Below are positions 48,348 to 61,824 of a DNA stretch of 64,000 bases, in pieces. Origin of the DNA: Aralia elata. Its lineage: Eukaryota; Streptophyta; Magnoliopsida; Apiales; Araliaceae. Under the pieces are notes generated by a model. That model saw only the letters and a list, made by a program, of their open reading frames with translations, had not been told where the DNA came from and did no database searches. Where the stretch lies: contig JAVJAP010000357.1 in the NCBI GenBank assembly GCA_034770075.1, forward strand, positions 434,001 to 498,000, in the 5' to 3' direction. Position 1 is the first letter of the stretch, and each line of letters starts with the position of its first letter. The position numbers were made by a program, and so were the translations under genes.

Positions 48348-49645
48348 GGTTAGTATCAGAGCTGATAGGTTATAAACCTTAGGTAAAAGTACATTAGGCT
48401 ATAACCGTAGAGAAGATGATGAGGATGGTAAGAAATAAACTCGGATAGAGTTTATGTAATAAGAGATGAATTTAGTAAAGAAGAAGATAAAGATATGAGT
48501 AAGATTAAAAGAAAATATAGATGATTATTTGAAAGAGGATCTTGAAGAGATATAAGAGAAATAAAGAAAAGAAAAGGGTCATGAAGTACTTAACTCAAGG
48601 AATGTAGATGAGAAGAGATGATAAGCGATATTTTATAATAAGACTTTTGAGGAGCAGAAAGAAGGTTGTTAGATCGTAAGGTGATCTACAGTAGATGTTT
48701 AAAGAGAAACTCGTAACGAGTTGTGAATGATAAATTATGAATATAGAAAATTCATAATAAGCAAAGAGGAAGTTATAGATTTATTGGATTTCAATTGAGG
48801 ACTCATGTTAGTGGCTGAGTTGAACAAACTTTTGTATAGGTAGAGGATTTGTGCTTGGTTTAACAACCACTTAGCTTCCTATATTGATAATCATTGAAAT
48901 CATGTGTCGCGTTATCCATTATATATACGGTGAGAAGGTGATTCTTTTCTCCTATGTATATCTGATAGTTAGAGTTGAGAAATGTTAAAGTTAGATGCGA
49001 GTTCTTAAAACTCATACTTATAGAAAGTTCATGACTCATAATTGTATGGTAAGTTTTTGAGCCCCTGGGCGTATGGACAGTTCTTGATTAGTTCTTGAAC
49101 TACATATTACTAGGACAAGTTCTTAAACTTATACTATTATGGTAAGTTCCTGAACTCATAATGTGTGGTAAGTTTAATGAACAATGTTGTAGTTTGGATT
49201 AGAAGGAAGGTCATAGAATGAGATCTAAGAATTCTCTGTGATTGGCGAACATTAGTAGAATCAGAAATGAATAAAGTTATTAGATATAGAAAGAATGAGA
49301 GAAAGTGGAGATTATTGAGGATTGTGGGTATTCTAAATCTTCTAGCTATGCTAAATCCTAAAAGCGTGCTTGTATTCGGACTTATGTGCCTTTGAAAAGA
49401 TTTGTTCAATGATTGAACTGTTAAGTTTTTAAAAGTTTTGTTGTATATATGTCTATGCTAATTGTTTCGGCTAGACAAAATTGATTTGAAAATATTAGAA
49501 TATAATTTTTAAAAATCGTCAACACACCATTTAAGCATGGTGTGAATATGATAGATGATAGAATCATCAACGCATGGTAAAATGATGTGGATATGATCAT
49601 AGAATCATCAATGCTCTATTACATGATACAGTATGAGGAAGTCAT
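48348..49645 (+). other. Gypsy primer site, decayed leader and LTR scrap
   Basis: TAGTATCAGAGC (48351-48362) is a primer site with one change. It is followed by a leader (GGTTATAAACCTTAGG...) matching 4370-4480. No counterpart of the extra ORF or gag survives. 49020-49645 is LTR-like, with repeats of AAGTTCTTGAACT type and CTAATTGTTTCGGCTAGAC, and related in reverse to 43700-43960. Confidence 0.55.
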
Positions 49646-51369
49646 TGTTAGGTTTGCAGAAACAATAACATACATACAATCGTATTGTAAAATAGCGGAA
49701 GCATGACATCAATTGAATTTAAAATTTTCTACAATCCCAGGAATCACCTTATGCAATATTATTAATTCAAGAGAAAGAAGAAGAGATTATACCTTTATAG
49801 ATTCAACCTTTGAACAACTACGAGTTCACCTCCCTTGATCCTTCACGTTCTTCCAAAATTCACCCAATTAAACGCAAGCTATAAAGTGTATGTAGCGCTC
49901 TAAAGGTGATTCACCAAGAGATTGATTATGGAAGAAGTAAATTTAGGTTTTTTCCAAACCTTGGGTGGCTAGCCCTAGTTTTTCTCTCTCCTAACTCTTT
50001 TAGGTTTTTGAGAATACTTGCAAGAATTGCAGTAGTCTTTCCCACAATAAGACCCCTCTTATTTATGGACTAACCCTCCCTCCTAAACCTTTTACGACTT
50101 AGGGTTTAATTTAATTCTCAATCTAATTAGGAACTAAATTATTTATAATAATAATTAATAATAAGACTTCTCTTATTAATTTATAATTTAGTATTTCTTT
50201 AAATACTTAATTATAAATATTAAGCTATTTAATTTATTCCACTAATAAATTAAATACACTTAATTCATTATTATTAAGCTAATTACTTCTAAAATAATAT
50301 TTCTCTTTTTGCGGTGTGACCCTTTAGGTTCAATATTATGCCGATAGTAGAATAAATAAATTAGAACCAATCTAATATTATTTATAACGAATTAAACTCC
50401 TTCAATTCAAATATAAATAAATAATATTTATTCTACATCATGAGGGACACCTTATGATACTGTATCATGACTATTCGTATAATATGAAATCAATATTTAA
50501 TCACATAGAACCTACTCAGTAATATGTACCGTACAATTCAATCTTTCTACCATACAATGTCCCGGTTAAACATAAGACATGGAATTACTGATAAGTCTTA
50601 TTTATTTAATCATATACATTTCGATTGTAAATGCACAACTCTGATTAATGTAAATTAGAAACTCCTTTCTAATTTCCATTCACCTTGGCCAAGAATTTCT
50701 AAGTTGTCATTCATCAAATTGCATAGGACATTCTCTCCCTTTACTGGAAGTGGTAGATCCTTTGTTGTTCATTCACCTACCTCCATGTACACTTTGTTAT
50801 ACCCAAATATACCCTATAACATACTCTGAAGTATTAAAGAATATGACAAAGTATAATTCAGAATACACAAGATACTATGATGATCTCAAGTCTAAGGATC
50901 ACTTGTACAACTATTACTATAGGAACTCCTGTTGTCAAGCAAGTAAAACTCTATTAGGTGTTCCTTAAGCAAGTGACGTTTAGTGAACTTATTCTCCAAT
51001 AAGAACCTGCATACTTGCTTTAGTGTCTCCACACAAATGATTATGAGATTAATTATCCTATTTAACAGAGCAAGCATAGTATGTACCAATCTATCCGAAA
51101 TCAGTAACCCCACATTAGTGATCTAACGATTGGGAACATTTTAGTTTTGAGCTATCTTGAATTTAGATCTCATTAGTATGATCATCATCATGATTCTAAA
51201 AGCATTGCTCCAAAAATATGGGTTTATCACATTTAATTAATTTAACTAATTAATCATGGATAAAGTATACATTTTAATTAAATGAATTCTTTTATTAATA
51301 AATGAACAAGATTACAAAGTAAATGCTTATCATATCCTATGTGATTGGCTTAAGGGCATACTAATTTCA
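49646..51369 (-). mobile_element. Copia 3' LTR, second subfamily (1724 bp)
   Basis: Ends are TGTTAGGTTTGC...CTAATTTCA in plus orientation. It is clearly related to the 17140 LTR but much more diverged. It is followed on the right by a polypurine-tract complement and RNase H/RT remnants, so it is the 3' LTR of a minus-strand element. Left flank GTCAT has no visible partner. Confidence 0.85.
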
Positions 51370-52538
51370 ATCTCTCACTTGCACTAAATTCAATCACCCT
51401 ATTATCTTATATCCATCTTCTCTAAGTGGCAATTGTCCTAATGCTAGAAAATGTTTTAGTAAATGGATTTGCAATGTTGTTCTGAGAGTCCAATTTCTCT
51501 AAAGTGACTTCTCCTCTTTCAATGATTCCACTAATCAAATGAAAATGCTGCAACACATGTTTGGATCCCAGATGAGACTTAAGAACTATTCCTAGTTCTG
51601 TAATGAACTTTTCATCTAAATAGCCAACTTTGCAGCTTCACTTACAGCTATATACTCTGTCTTTATTACTAAATCGCAACACATTACTGCTTAGAACTTT
51701 TTCAATTCACTGCACCACCGTTTAAGGTAAACACATACCCTGAAACGAATTTGATGTCGTCTTGGTCAGTCTGAAAAACTTGAGTCTTTATAGCCCTCTA
51801 GTTTTGTATCAGACCACCATATACAAAAACGCATTCTTAGTTCTTCTTAAGTACTTTAGGATGTTCTTCACTGTCTTACAACGATCTTCTCTAGGAATGG
51901 ACTGATATGTGCTTGTCACGCTTAGGGCATAAGCAACATCAAGTCTTGTACATATCATTGCATACGTGACAGTTACTCATGTGATCTCGTCTTTGGAGAT
52001 AATTTCTTAGAGAGATACACTCCATGGCTCATCAACATGAGACGTCTCTTGGAGTTTGTCATGTAAAACTCTTTTAGCATTGAATCAATGTACGTTCCTT
52101 GGGTCAAGTCAAGCATCCCTTTTGATTTATCTCTATAGATCTTTATTCCCAAAATATAGGACGCTTCTCCTAAATCTTCAATGGAGGAATGTTTAGACAA
52201 CAATATCTTTACTAATTGTAGCATTGATATGTCATTCCCTATCAGTAATATATCAAAATATAGTACTAGGAATGTCACGACGCTCCCACTGACCTTCTTG
52301 TAAACACATAGTTCATCCTCGTTTTTGATAAAATCAAACTCCTTTGATTATCTCATCAAAACGGATGTTCCATTTTCGAGAAGCTTGCTTCAATCCAAAA
52401 ATGGATTGTTGTAGCTTACATACTTGATTTGCTCCATCTATTGAGACAAATCCATCTGGCTGTATCATATATACATTCTCCTCAAGTCTCCATTGAGGAA
52501 GGACGTCTCCACGTTCATTTGCCAGATTTAGTAATAAT
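51370..52538 (-). pseudogene. pol: Copia RNase H and RT remnant, second subfamily
   Basis: The minus strand at 52278-51973 reads MTFLVLYFDILLIGNDISML...LGEASYILGIKIYRD...MLDLTQGTYIDSMLKEF: the RT catalytic region and start of the connection domain. The catalytic box is YFDILL, lacking one Asp of YVDD as in the other copia copies. RNase H remains at 51400-51960 with many stops. The RT fingers region at 52300-52538 is cut by the next insertion (target duplication ATAAT at 52534-52538). Confidence 0.8.
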
Positions 52539-54339
52539 TGTTAGGTTTGTATAATGCGAACATGCAATCAAATTACATTAATAAAGCGGAAGCGCGATAA
52601 AATCAGATTTTAAAATTTTATACAAACCATCACCATGATCTTTCTTTATGCACAATTATTAATTAAACGAAAGAGATGGAGAATAAGAATTATACCCTTG
52701 TAGAATTCTAGCTTCCTCAGGTACAAGTTCACCTCCAATTCCTTCGCGTTCTCCTTGAATTCCACCGATTAAATTCCTTCCTTTGATCAACGTTAGCCAC
52801 CCAAGTGTTTGGCCTCTAGAGGTGATCCACCAAGGAATAATACTTGTTCAAGAAGATGGGTATTGGCAAAACCCTAGTTTCTATCTTTATAGAAATTGTA
52901 AGTACTCTCTACAATTCATATGTAAGAGTGTGTAACCCTAATCTATGATAAGACTTCTCTTATTTCTAGATGTAGGAAAACCCTTCCCTAAACTATTTAG
53001 GATTAGGGTTTCTATTCTAATTAAACTCCTTTAATTAAATTAAACTCCTAATCTAATTAGGAATTCATGTGAGAGTACTTCTATTAATTAATTCCCAATC
53101 CCTATTAGGAATTAAATAATAGTAATAGTAATAATAATAATAAGACTCCTCTTATTAATTTATATTTAATATTTCTAAAATATTAAATAATAAATATTAA
53201 GCTATTTAATTTATTCTATCTCCATAGACTAAATTAAATACACTTAACTTATTATTACAATTATGTCATTTACTTCTTAAATAAATATTTTCCTTTTGCG
53301 GTGTGTGACCCTTTAGGTTCTCCATATTAAACCGGTTGTGAATAAAATCAATTAGAACAATTCTAATCTTATTTAAATAAATAAATTAAACTATTTAATT
53401 CATTTAAATAAATAATATTTATTCTACAATAAGGGTAAGCCCCCTTAGCGATCAACGACTTTCCAGATAATATAGATTTCAACATTAATCATAAAAGAAC
53501 CTTTCAGTGCATAGTTACCGTACAATTCAATCCTTCTACCATACAATGTCCCAATTAAATATAAGACATGGAATTACTGTCAAGTCTTATTTTATTTAAT
53601 TATATGTATTTCGATTCTCAAATGCACAACTCTAATTAATGCAAATTAGAAACTCCTTTCTAATTTCATTCTGCTTTGGCCAAAGACTTCTGAGTCGTCA
53701 TTTATCGAATCACATAGGACATTCTCTTCTTTTACTAGAAGTGGTAGATTCTTTATTGATCATTCACCTATCTCCATGTATAACTTATTATACCCAATCA
53801 TACCCTTTGATATACCCTAAAGGTCTTAAGGGAAATGTCAAAGTATAACTCATCATACACAAGATACTATGATGATCTCAAGTCCAAGGATCACTTGTAC
53901 TACTATCACTAGAAGAATTCCTATTGACATGCGAGTAAAACTCCATTAGGTATTCCTTAGCGAGCCACGTTCAGTGAACTTATTCTCTAATAAGCACCTA
54001 CATACTTGCTTTAGTGTCTCCACACAAATGATTATGAGATCAATCATTCTCTTCATAAGAGCAAGCAACGTATGTACTAATCTATCCGGATTCACTAATC
54101 CCCTTTTTAGGAATCCATCGATTAGGAACAATTTAAGTTTGTGAGATATCTAGAATTTAGATCTCATTAGCATGATCCCCATCATGATTCTAAAAGCATT
54201 GCTCAAAACTATGGGTTTATCACATTTAATATAACAGCACCATGTAGATAATATAAAATGCCTTTAATAACCGAATAAGATTACAAAGTATATGCTACAC
54301 CATATCAAATATGATTGGCTTGTGTGCATACTACTTTCA
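52539..54339 (-). mobile_element. Copia LTR (1801 bp), 3' LTR of an inserted element
   Basis: TGTTAGGTTTGTATAATGCG...CTACTTTCA in plus orientation, preceded by ATAAT and followed by the polypurine-tract complement TCTCCCACTTGC. Same family as 17140-18948. Confidence 0.9.
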
Positions 54340-56954
54340 ATCTCCCACTTGCACTAAAGCCAATCATCATAGTATCTAATACCCTTCTTGTCTAAGTGAC
54401 GATCATCCTGCTGTTTGGATAAAGCTTCAGTAAATGGATATGCAATGTTGTTATTGAGAGTCTAGTATCTCTATAGTGACTTATCCTCTTTCAATGATTC
54501 CACTAATCAAATGAAAGTGCCGCAACACATGTTTGAATCCAAGATGAGACGTAGGAACTATTCCTAGTTCTGTGATGAACTTTTTATCCAAACAATCAAC
54601 TTGTAACTTCATTTATAGCTATATACTTTGTCTTTGTCACTAAACCAGTAACTCTTTCCTGTTTGGAACCTTTCCAATTCACTGCACCACCTTTCAAAGT
54701 AACGATTTACCTTAAAGTGGATTTGTTATCGTCTTGGTCAGTCTGAAAAACTTGAGTCTGTTTAGCCCTCTAGTTTTAATTCAGACCTACCATGAATCAT
54801 AATCACATCTTCAGTACCGGTTAAGTACCTAAAGATGTTTATCACTGTCTTATAGTGATCATCTCCAGAATATGACTGATCAACATCAGGCCTTGTATAT
54901 TCATTGCATACATGATAGTAACTCATGCGATCTCTCTTTTAATTGGAGATAATTTTAGAGAGATACACTCCATGACTCATCATCATGAGACTTCTCTTGG
55001 AGTTTGCCATGCTAAACGCCTTTAGCATCAAATGAATATACGTTCCTTGGGTCAAGCCGAACATCCTTTTAAATCTATCTATATAGATTTATATCCCCAA
55101 TTTATAGGATGCTCCTCCCAAGGCATTCATGGAGGAATGTTTAGACAATTTTATCTTTACTGATTGTAGCATTAGTGTGTTATTCCTTGTCAGTAGTATA
55201 TCAACATATAATACCAAGAATGTCACAGCGCTCCCACTGACCCTTTTGTACATACTAGGTTCATTCCCATTTTTGATAAAATCAAACTCTTTTGATTGTC
55301 TCATCAAAGTGAATGTTCCATCTTTGAGAAGCTTGCTTCAATCTATAAATGGATCATTGTAGCTTAAAACACGATTTGCTTCAACCTTTGAAACAAATTC
55401 CTCTGGCTGTATCATACATACATTCTCCTCAAGCCTTCATTGAGGAAGGACGTCTCCACATCCATTTTGTCAGATTTCGTAATAAGCTGCAATCACAAGC
55501 AAAATCTAAATGGACTTGAGCATTACCCGATAGTAAGGTTTTATCACAGTCAACTCCTTGACTTGAAAAACCTTTTAAACAGGTTTGGTCTTATAGGTGT
55601 CTACCTTGCCATTTGCCCTAGTCTTTATCTTAAAGACCCATATATACCAGAGTCTATACTTGGTTCTTATACATAGAGTCCATTTCGGATTTTATGGCCA
55701 TCTGCCATTTCTCTGAGTGTCTTCTACTCATAGTCTCATCGTATATAACTGGATCATCATCCTCTATGATGCGTACCTCATCATCATCCTCTATGATGAA
55801 TCCATACCTCCCAGGTATCTTCGGTACTCTTCCAGATTTACGATTCGGTTGTGGTACAATAGGTCTATCTACAGGTTCCTCGATTCGACTTAAAGTGTTT
55901 TGTGGTTCTTGAACTCCTTCAAGATCTTTTACCCTCCCACTAGCTCCTTCAATGATAAACACCTTTATCTAAGAAGGCTGCATGTAGGATTATAGTAATA
56001 ATACCCTAAACTTACTTTAGGATATCCCACAAGTCTGCACTTGTCAGATTTTGTCCCAAACTTATCTTTGAAACCTTTTCACATAAGCTGGACAACCCTT
56101 ATCTTAACATACTTAAGATTAGGAATCCTCCCTATCCATAACTTTTATGGAGTCTTGGGGCCAGATTTTTGAGGTTACCTTATTTTGTAGATATGCAGCC
56201 GTTTCTAGGGTTTGACCCCAGATGGATACTAGAATGTCGGTAAAAATCATTATGGACTGCACCATGTCCAACAAGGTACAATTTCTCCTTTTAGATACAC
56301 CAATCAATTATTACGTATCAGGAAGTGTCCATTATGAGAAAATACCATTTTGAGATGATCTAGAAACTCATTGTACAAGTATTCTTTCCTCGATCTGATC
56401 AAAGAATCTTAATACTCTGTCAATATGTTTCACTTCTAAATTCTTTGAACATTTCAAATGATTCAGACTTGTATTTCATCAAATACGCACATTCAACTCT
56501 TTGAATGACCATCCCCTTTTCTTTTACTAGTTTGTTCAATTTGCAAAATAATTTTCATGTAAGTCAAGTATACAAAGTCTATCAAGTAATCTTCCAGTTT
56601 CAAACAAAACATTATCATTATAAATAGAACAACAATTGTTCTTAAATATAATACCAGAACCTTCCTTGTCCAACAACGGAAGTAATAATGTTTCTAAAGA
56701 GAACTGGAACATAATAACAACTTATTAACTTAATAGACTTGCCCGTAGGCAATGCTAAACTATAAGTTCCTACGGTTAATGCAGCAACCATTGCTTCATT
56801 CTCCACGCGTAAGATTACTTATTCTTTGTTTAGCTTTCTACTTCTGCTTAGTCTCTGCATTGGATTGCATACGTGAGAACTACAGCCGGTATCCAATACC
56901 CAAGTAGAACCTTGACTTATAGAAAAATTTATTTCAATCATGAACAAACCCATA
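54340..56954 (-). pseudogene. pol: Copia pol remnant of the inserted element
   Basis: RNase H (54340-55080), RT (about 55089-55600; FIKNGNEPSMYKRVSGSAVTF then LYVDILLT), the RT-integrase linker (55962-55654, GASGRVKDLEGVQEPQ), integrase C-terminal half (56307-56119, GVSKRRNCTLLDMVQSIM) and protease end (about 56850-56940). The integrase HHCC/first-Asp region is missing at about 56485-56515, the same place as in the 17140 element. The RT catalytic box has one Asp only. The element ends abruptly at the duplication junction. Confidence 0.85.
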
Positions 56955-57118
56955 TTCGAGAAGCTTGCTTCAATCCAAAAATGGATTGTTGTAGCTTACA
57001 TACTTGATTTGCTCCATCTATTGAGACAAATCCATCTGGCTGTATCATATATACATTCTCCTCAAGTCTCCATTGAGGAAGGACGTCTCCACGTTCATTT
57101 GCCAGATTTAGTAATAAT
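56955..57118 (-). pseudogene. Copia RT fragment, duplicated copy
   Basis: This duplicates 52375-52538: the RT segment corresponding to HLPKWNVDVETSFLNGDLEE-like sequence on the minus strand. It ends at ATAAT (57114-57118), the target duplication of the solo LTR that follows. Confidence 0.8.
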
Positions 57119-58915
57119 TGTTAGGTTTGTATAATGCGAACATGCAATCAAATTACATTAATAAAGCGGAAGCGCGATAAAATCAGATTTTAAAATTTTA
57201 TACAAACCATCACCATGATCTTTCTTTATGCACAATTATTAATTAAACGAAAGAGATGGAGAATAAGAATTATACCCTTGTAGAATTCTAGCTTCCTCAG
57301 GTACAAGTTCACCTCCAATTCCTTCGCGTTCTCCTTGAATTCCACCGATTAAATTCCTTCCTTTGATCAACGTTAGCCACCCAAGTGTTTGGCCTCTAGA
57401 GGTGATCCACCAAGGAATAATACTTGTTCAAGAAGATGGGTGTTGGCAAAACCCTAGTTTCTATCTTTATAGAAATTGTAAGTACTCTCTACAATTCTTA
57501 TGTAAGAGTGTGTAACCCTAATCTATGATAAGACTTCTCTTATTTATAGATGTAGGAAAACCCTTCCCTAAACTATTTAGGATTAGGGTTTCTATTCTAA
57601 TTAAACTCCTTTAATTAAATTAAACTCCTAATCCAATTAGGAATTCATGTGAGAGTACTTCTATTAATTAATTCCTAATCCCTATTAGGAATTAAATAAT
57701 AGTAATAGTAATAATAATAATAAGACTCCTCTTATTAATTTATATTTAATATTTCTAAAATATTAAATAATAAATATTAAGCTATTTAATTTATTCTATC
57801 TCCATAGACTAAATTAAATACACTTAACTTATTATTACAATTATGTCATTTACTTCTTAAATAAATATTTTCCTTTTGCGGTGTGACCCTTTAGGTTCTC
57901 CATATTAAACCGGTTGTGAATAAATCAATTAGAACAATTCTAATATTATTTAAATAAATAAATTAAACTATTTAATTTATTTAAATAAATAATATTTATT
58001 CTATAATAATGGTAAGCCCTTTAGCGATCAACGACTTTCCAGATAATATAGATTTCAACATTAATCATAAAAGAACCTTTCAGTGCATAATTACCGTACA
58101 ATTCAATCCTTCTACCATACAATGTCCCAATTAAATATAAGACATGGAATTACTGTCAAGTCTTATTTTATTTAATTTTATGTATTTCGATTCTCAAATG
58201 CACAACTCTAATTAATGCAAATTAGAAACTCCTTTCTAATTTCATTCTGCTTTGGCCAAAGACTTCTGAGTCGTCATTTATTGAATCACATAGGACATTC
58301 TCTCCTTTTACTAGAAGTGGTAGATTCTTTATTGATCATTCACCTATCTCCATGTATAACTTATTATACCCAATCATACCCTTTGATATACCCTAAAGGT
58401 CTTAAGGGACATGTCAAAGTATAACTCATCATACACAAGATACTATGATGATCTCAAGTCCAAGGATCACTTGTACTACTATCACTAGAGGAATTCCTAT
58501 TGACAGGCGAGTAAAACTCCATTAGGTATTCCTTAGCGAGCCACGTTCAGTGAACTTATTCTCTAATAAGCACCTACATACTTGCTTTAGTGTCTCCACA
58601 CAAATGATTATGAGATCAATCATTCTCTTCATAAGAGCAAGCAACGTATGTACTAATCTATCCGGATTCACTAATCCCCTTTTTAGTAATCCATCGATTA
58701 GGAACAATTTAAGTTTGTGAGATATCTAGAATTTAGATCTCATTAGCATGATCCCCATCATGATTCTAAAAGCATTGCTCAAAACTATGGGTTTATCACA
58801 TTTAATATAACAGCACCATGTAGATAATATAAAATGCCTTTAATAACCGAATAAGATTACAAAGTATATGCTATATCATATCAAATATGATTGGCTTGTG
58901 TGCATACTACTTTCA
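57119..58915 (-). mobile_element. Solo copia LTR (1797 bp) with ATAAT target duplication
   Basis: It is flanked by ATAAT at 57114-57118 and 58916-58920. Removing it restores a continuous RT segment (GATTTAGTAATAAGCTGCAATC) like that at 55470-55500. It is nearly identical to 52539-54339. Confidence 0.95.
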
Positions 58916-58920
58916 ATAAT

Positions 58921-59611
58921 AAGCTGCAATCACAAGCAAAATCCGAATGGACTTAAGCATTGCCACCGGTGAGAAGGTTTCATGATAGACAACTTATTGC
59001 CTTTATATGAAGCCTTTTTTCCACCAATATGGCCTTATAGATCTCCACCTTTTCCATCTGCTCTAGTCTTTCTCTTAAAGACCTATATACATCCTTTAGG
59101 CTTTATGCCTTTCTAGAGGGTTAACCAAAGTCCATACTTGGTTCTCATATATGGAGTCCGTTTTCGGATTTCATGGCCATCAGCTATTTTTCTAAATGTT
59201 TACTACTCATGGTCTCATCGTATGTAACTGGATCATCATCCTCTATAATGCGTACCTCATCATCATCATCTATGATGAATCCATACCTTTCAGGTATCTT
59301 CGGTACTCTTTCAGATTTACGATTCGGTTGTGGTACAGAAGGTATGTCTACTTGAACAAGTTCATACACTTGACCTGTAGTGGTTTGTGGTTCTTGAACT
59401 TCTTCAAGATCTATTTTTCTCCCACTAGCCCCTTCAAGGACAAACTCCTTTTCCAAGAAGGTAGCGTGTTTCGCTACAAACACCTTTTACTCAGTAGGAT
59501 TATAAAAATAATACCCTAAACTTTAATTAGGATATCCCATAAATCTACACTTGTCAGATCTTGTCCCAAGCTTATCCTTTTGAAACCTTTTCACATAAGC
59601 TGGACAACCCT
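58921..59611 (-). pseudogene. Copia RT start, linker and integrase C-terminal remnant (host element)
   Basis: The minus strand 59483-59184 reads MFVAKHATFLEKEFVLEGASGRKIDLEEVQEPQ...PQPNRKSERVPKIPERYGF, the conserved link between integrase and RT. It continues the element whose 3' LTR is at 49646. It is cut at 59611 by a gypsy LTR. Confidence 0.85.
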
Positions 59612-59639
59612 TGTGACACCCCCAAATTCGGGTACCAAT
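59612..59639 (-). mobile_element. Gypsy LTR terminus stub
   Basis: TGTGACACCCCCAAATTCGG is the reversed 3' end of a gypsy LTR. Only about 28 bp remain before the next insertion; the rest is presumably beyond the right edge. Confidence 0.65.
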
Positions 59640-61436
59640 TGAAAGTAGTATGCACACAAGCCAATCATATTTGATATGATGTAGCATATACTTTGTAATC
59701 TTATTCGGTTATTAAAGGCATTTTACTTTATCTACATGTTGCTGTTATATTAAATGTGATAAACCCATAGTTTTGAGCAATGCTTTTAGAATCATGATGG
59801 TGATCATGCTAATGAGATCTAAACTCTAGATAGCTCACAAACTAAAATCGTTCCTAATCGTTGGATTACTAAAAAGGGGATTAGTGAATCCGTATAGATT
59901 AGTACATACGTTTCTTGCTCTTAGGAAGAGGATGATTGATCTCATAATCATTTGTGTAGAGACACTAAAGCAAGTATGTAGGTGCTTATGAGAGAATAAG
60001 TTCACTGGACGTGGCTCGCTAAGGAATAGCTAATGGAGTTTTACTCGCCTATCAATAGGAATTCCTCTAGTGATAGTAGTACAAGTGATCCTTGGACTTG
60101 AGATTATCATAGTATCTTGTATATGATGAGTTATACTTTGACATGTCCCTTAAGACCTTTAGGGTATAACAAAGGGTATGATTGGGTATAATAAGTTATA
60201 CATGGAGATAGGTGAATGATCAACAAAGAATCTACCACGTCTAGTAAATGATGTGAATGTCCTATATGATTCGATAAATGACAACTAAGTAGTCCTTGGC
60301 CAAGGCAGAATGAAATTAGAAAGAAGTTTCTAATTTGCATTATTTAGAGTTGTGCATTTGGGAATCGAAATACATATAATTGAATAAAATAAGACTTGAC
60401 AGTAAATCCATGTCTTATATTGAATTAGGACATTGTATGGTAGAAGGATTGAATTGTACGGTAACTATTCACTGAAAGGTTCTTTTGTGATTAATGTTGA
60501 AATCTATATTATCTGGAAAGTTGTTGATCGCTAAGGGGCTTACTATTATTGTAGAATAAATATTATTTATTTAAATAAATTAAATAGTTTAATTTATTTA
60601 TTTAAATAAGATTAGAATTGTTCTAATTGATTTATTCACAACCGGTTTAATATGGAGAACCTAAAGGGTCACACCGCAAAAGGAAAATATTTATTTAAAA
60701 AGTAAATGGTATAATTGTAATAATAAGTTAAGTGTATTTAATTTAGTTTATGGAGATAGAATAAATTAAATAACTTAATATTTATTATTTAATATTTTAG
60801 AAATATTAAATATAAGTTAATAAGAGGAGTCTTATTATTATTATTACTATTACTATTATTTAATTTCTAATAGGGATTGAGAATTAATTAATAGAAGTAC
60901 TCTCTCATGAATTCCTAATTAGATTAGGAGCAAAAATAATTAAAGGAGTTTAATTAAAATAGAAACCCTAATCCTTAAGAGTTTAGGGAAAGGTTTTCCT
61001 ACATTTATAAATAAGAGAAGTCTTATCATAGATTAGGGTTACACACTCTTGCATTAGATTGTGGAGAGTACTTGCAATTTCTATAGAGATAGAAACTAGG
61101 ATTTTGTCAATACCCATCTTCTTGAATAGATATTATTCCTTGGTGGATCACCTCTATAGGCCAAACACTTAGGTGGCTAACGTTGATCAAAGGAAGGAAT
61201 TTAATCAGTGGAATTCAAGGAGAATGCGAAGGAATTGGAGGTGAACTTGTACCCGAGGAAGCACGATTCTACGATGGTATAATTTCTCTATCTCTATCTC
61301 TTTCGTTAATTGATAATTGAACACAAGGAAAGATCATGGTGATGGTTTGTATGAAAGTTTTAAAATTCGTTTTATCACGCTTCTGCCCTATTTATGTAAA
61401 TGAGATTGCATTCTTGCGTTATATACAAACCTAACA
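59640..61436 (+). mobile_element. Ty1/copia 5' LTR, plus strand (1797 bp)
   Basis: TGAAAGTAGTATGC...AACCTAACA, directly followed by a primer site. Left flank CCAAT (59635-59639) would be the target duplication; the partner is outside the window. Same family as the minus-strand LTRs. Confidence 0.9.
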
Positions 61437-61437
61437 G

Positions 61438-61454
61438 TGGTATTAGAGCCTAAC
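61438..61454 (+). other. Primer-binding site, initiator-Met tRNA type
   Basis: TGGTATTAGAGCCTAAC follows the LTR by one base. It differs from the complement of initiator-Met tRNA by one C-to-T change near the start. Confidence 0.8.
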
Positions 61455-61554
61455 CTTGTGCTAATTATCGATTATTATGATTCCATGTATGTATGGGTAT
61501 GTAATTGGATCGATTTTCTAGGCAAAGAAAAAAAAGGGAAATTTTTTTTTCGAA

Positions 61555-61692
61555 CTCTGCTACGCGACGCGGCTGCGCCGCTTCCAGTTCATTTTGGAGC
61601 ACGGCCGCGCCCAAACCCAAAAACTGTTTCTGGGGGTGCAGCGCGGCCGCGCCGCTCCTAGTTCAATTTGGAGCGTGGCCGCGTCGGTCTGC
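61555..61692. repeat. CpG-rich block of the copia leader
   Basis: Four cores based on GCGGCCGC or a CpG-decayed form (GCGGCTGC, GTGGCCGC) lie 30-45 bp apart. They match 24236-24362 and 1-120 in reverse. Confidence 0.85.
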
Positions 61693-61824
61693 AGAATTTG
61701 AAAAATATTTATTTTTATTTTATTTATTTTCAATTAAGATAAAATGTTTATTTTGAATTGAAATATGATTAAAATTAAAAGTTTTATTTTAACTTGGAAT
61801 TGGATTCCATGTTAACTAGAATAA

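Larger units (their letters stand above)
52375..58915. repeat. 4580-bp tandem duplication, second copy partial
   Basis: The segment from 52375 (TTCGAGAAGC) through the LTR end at 54339 recurs at 56955-58915 with an offset of 4580 bp. Differences are about 1% in the parts I compared. The junction at 56954/56955 joins copia protease sequence to host RT sequence. Confidence 0.9.

Noticed and set aside
61437..61756. 74- and 83-codon frames after the copia LTR
   Set aside because: They run through the primer site and CpG palindrome block of the leader and are not open in the copies at 1 and 24236.
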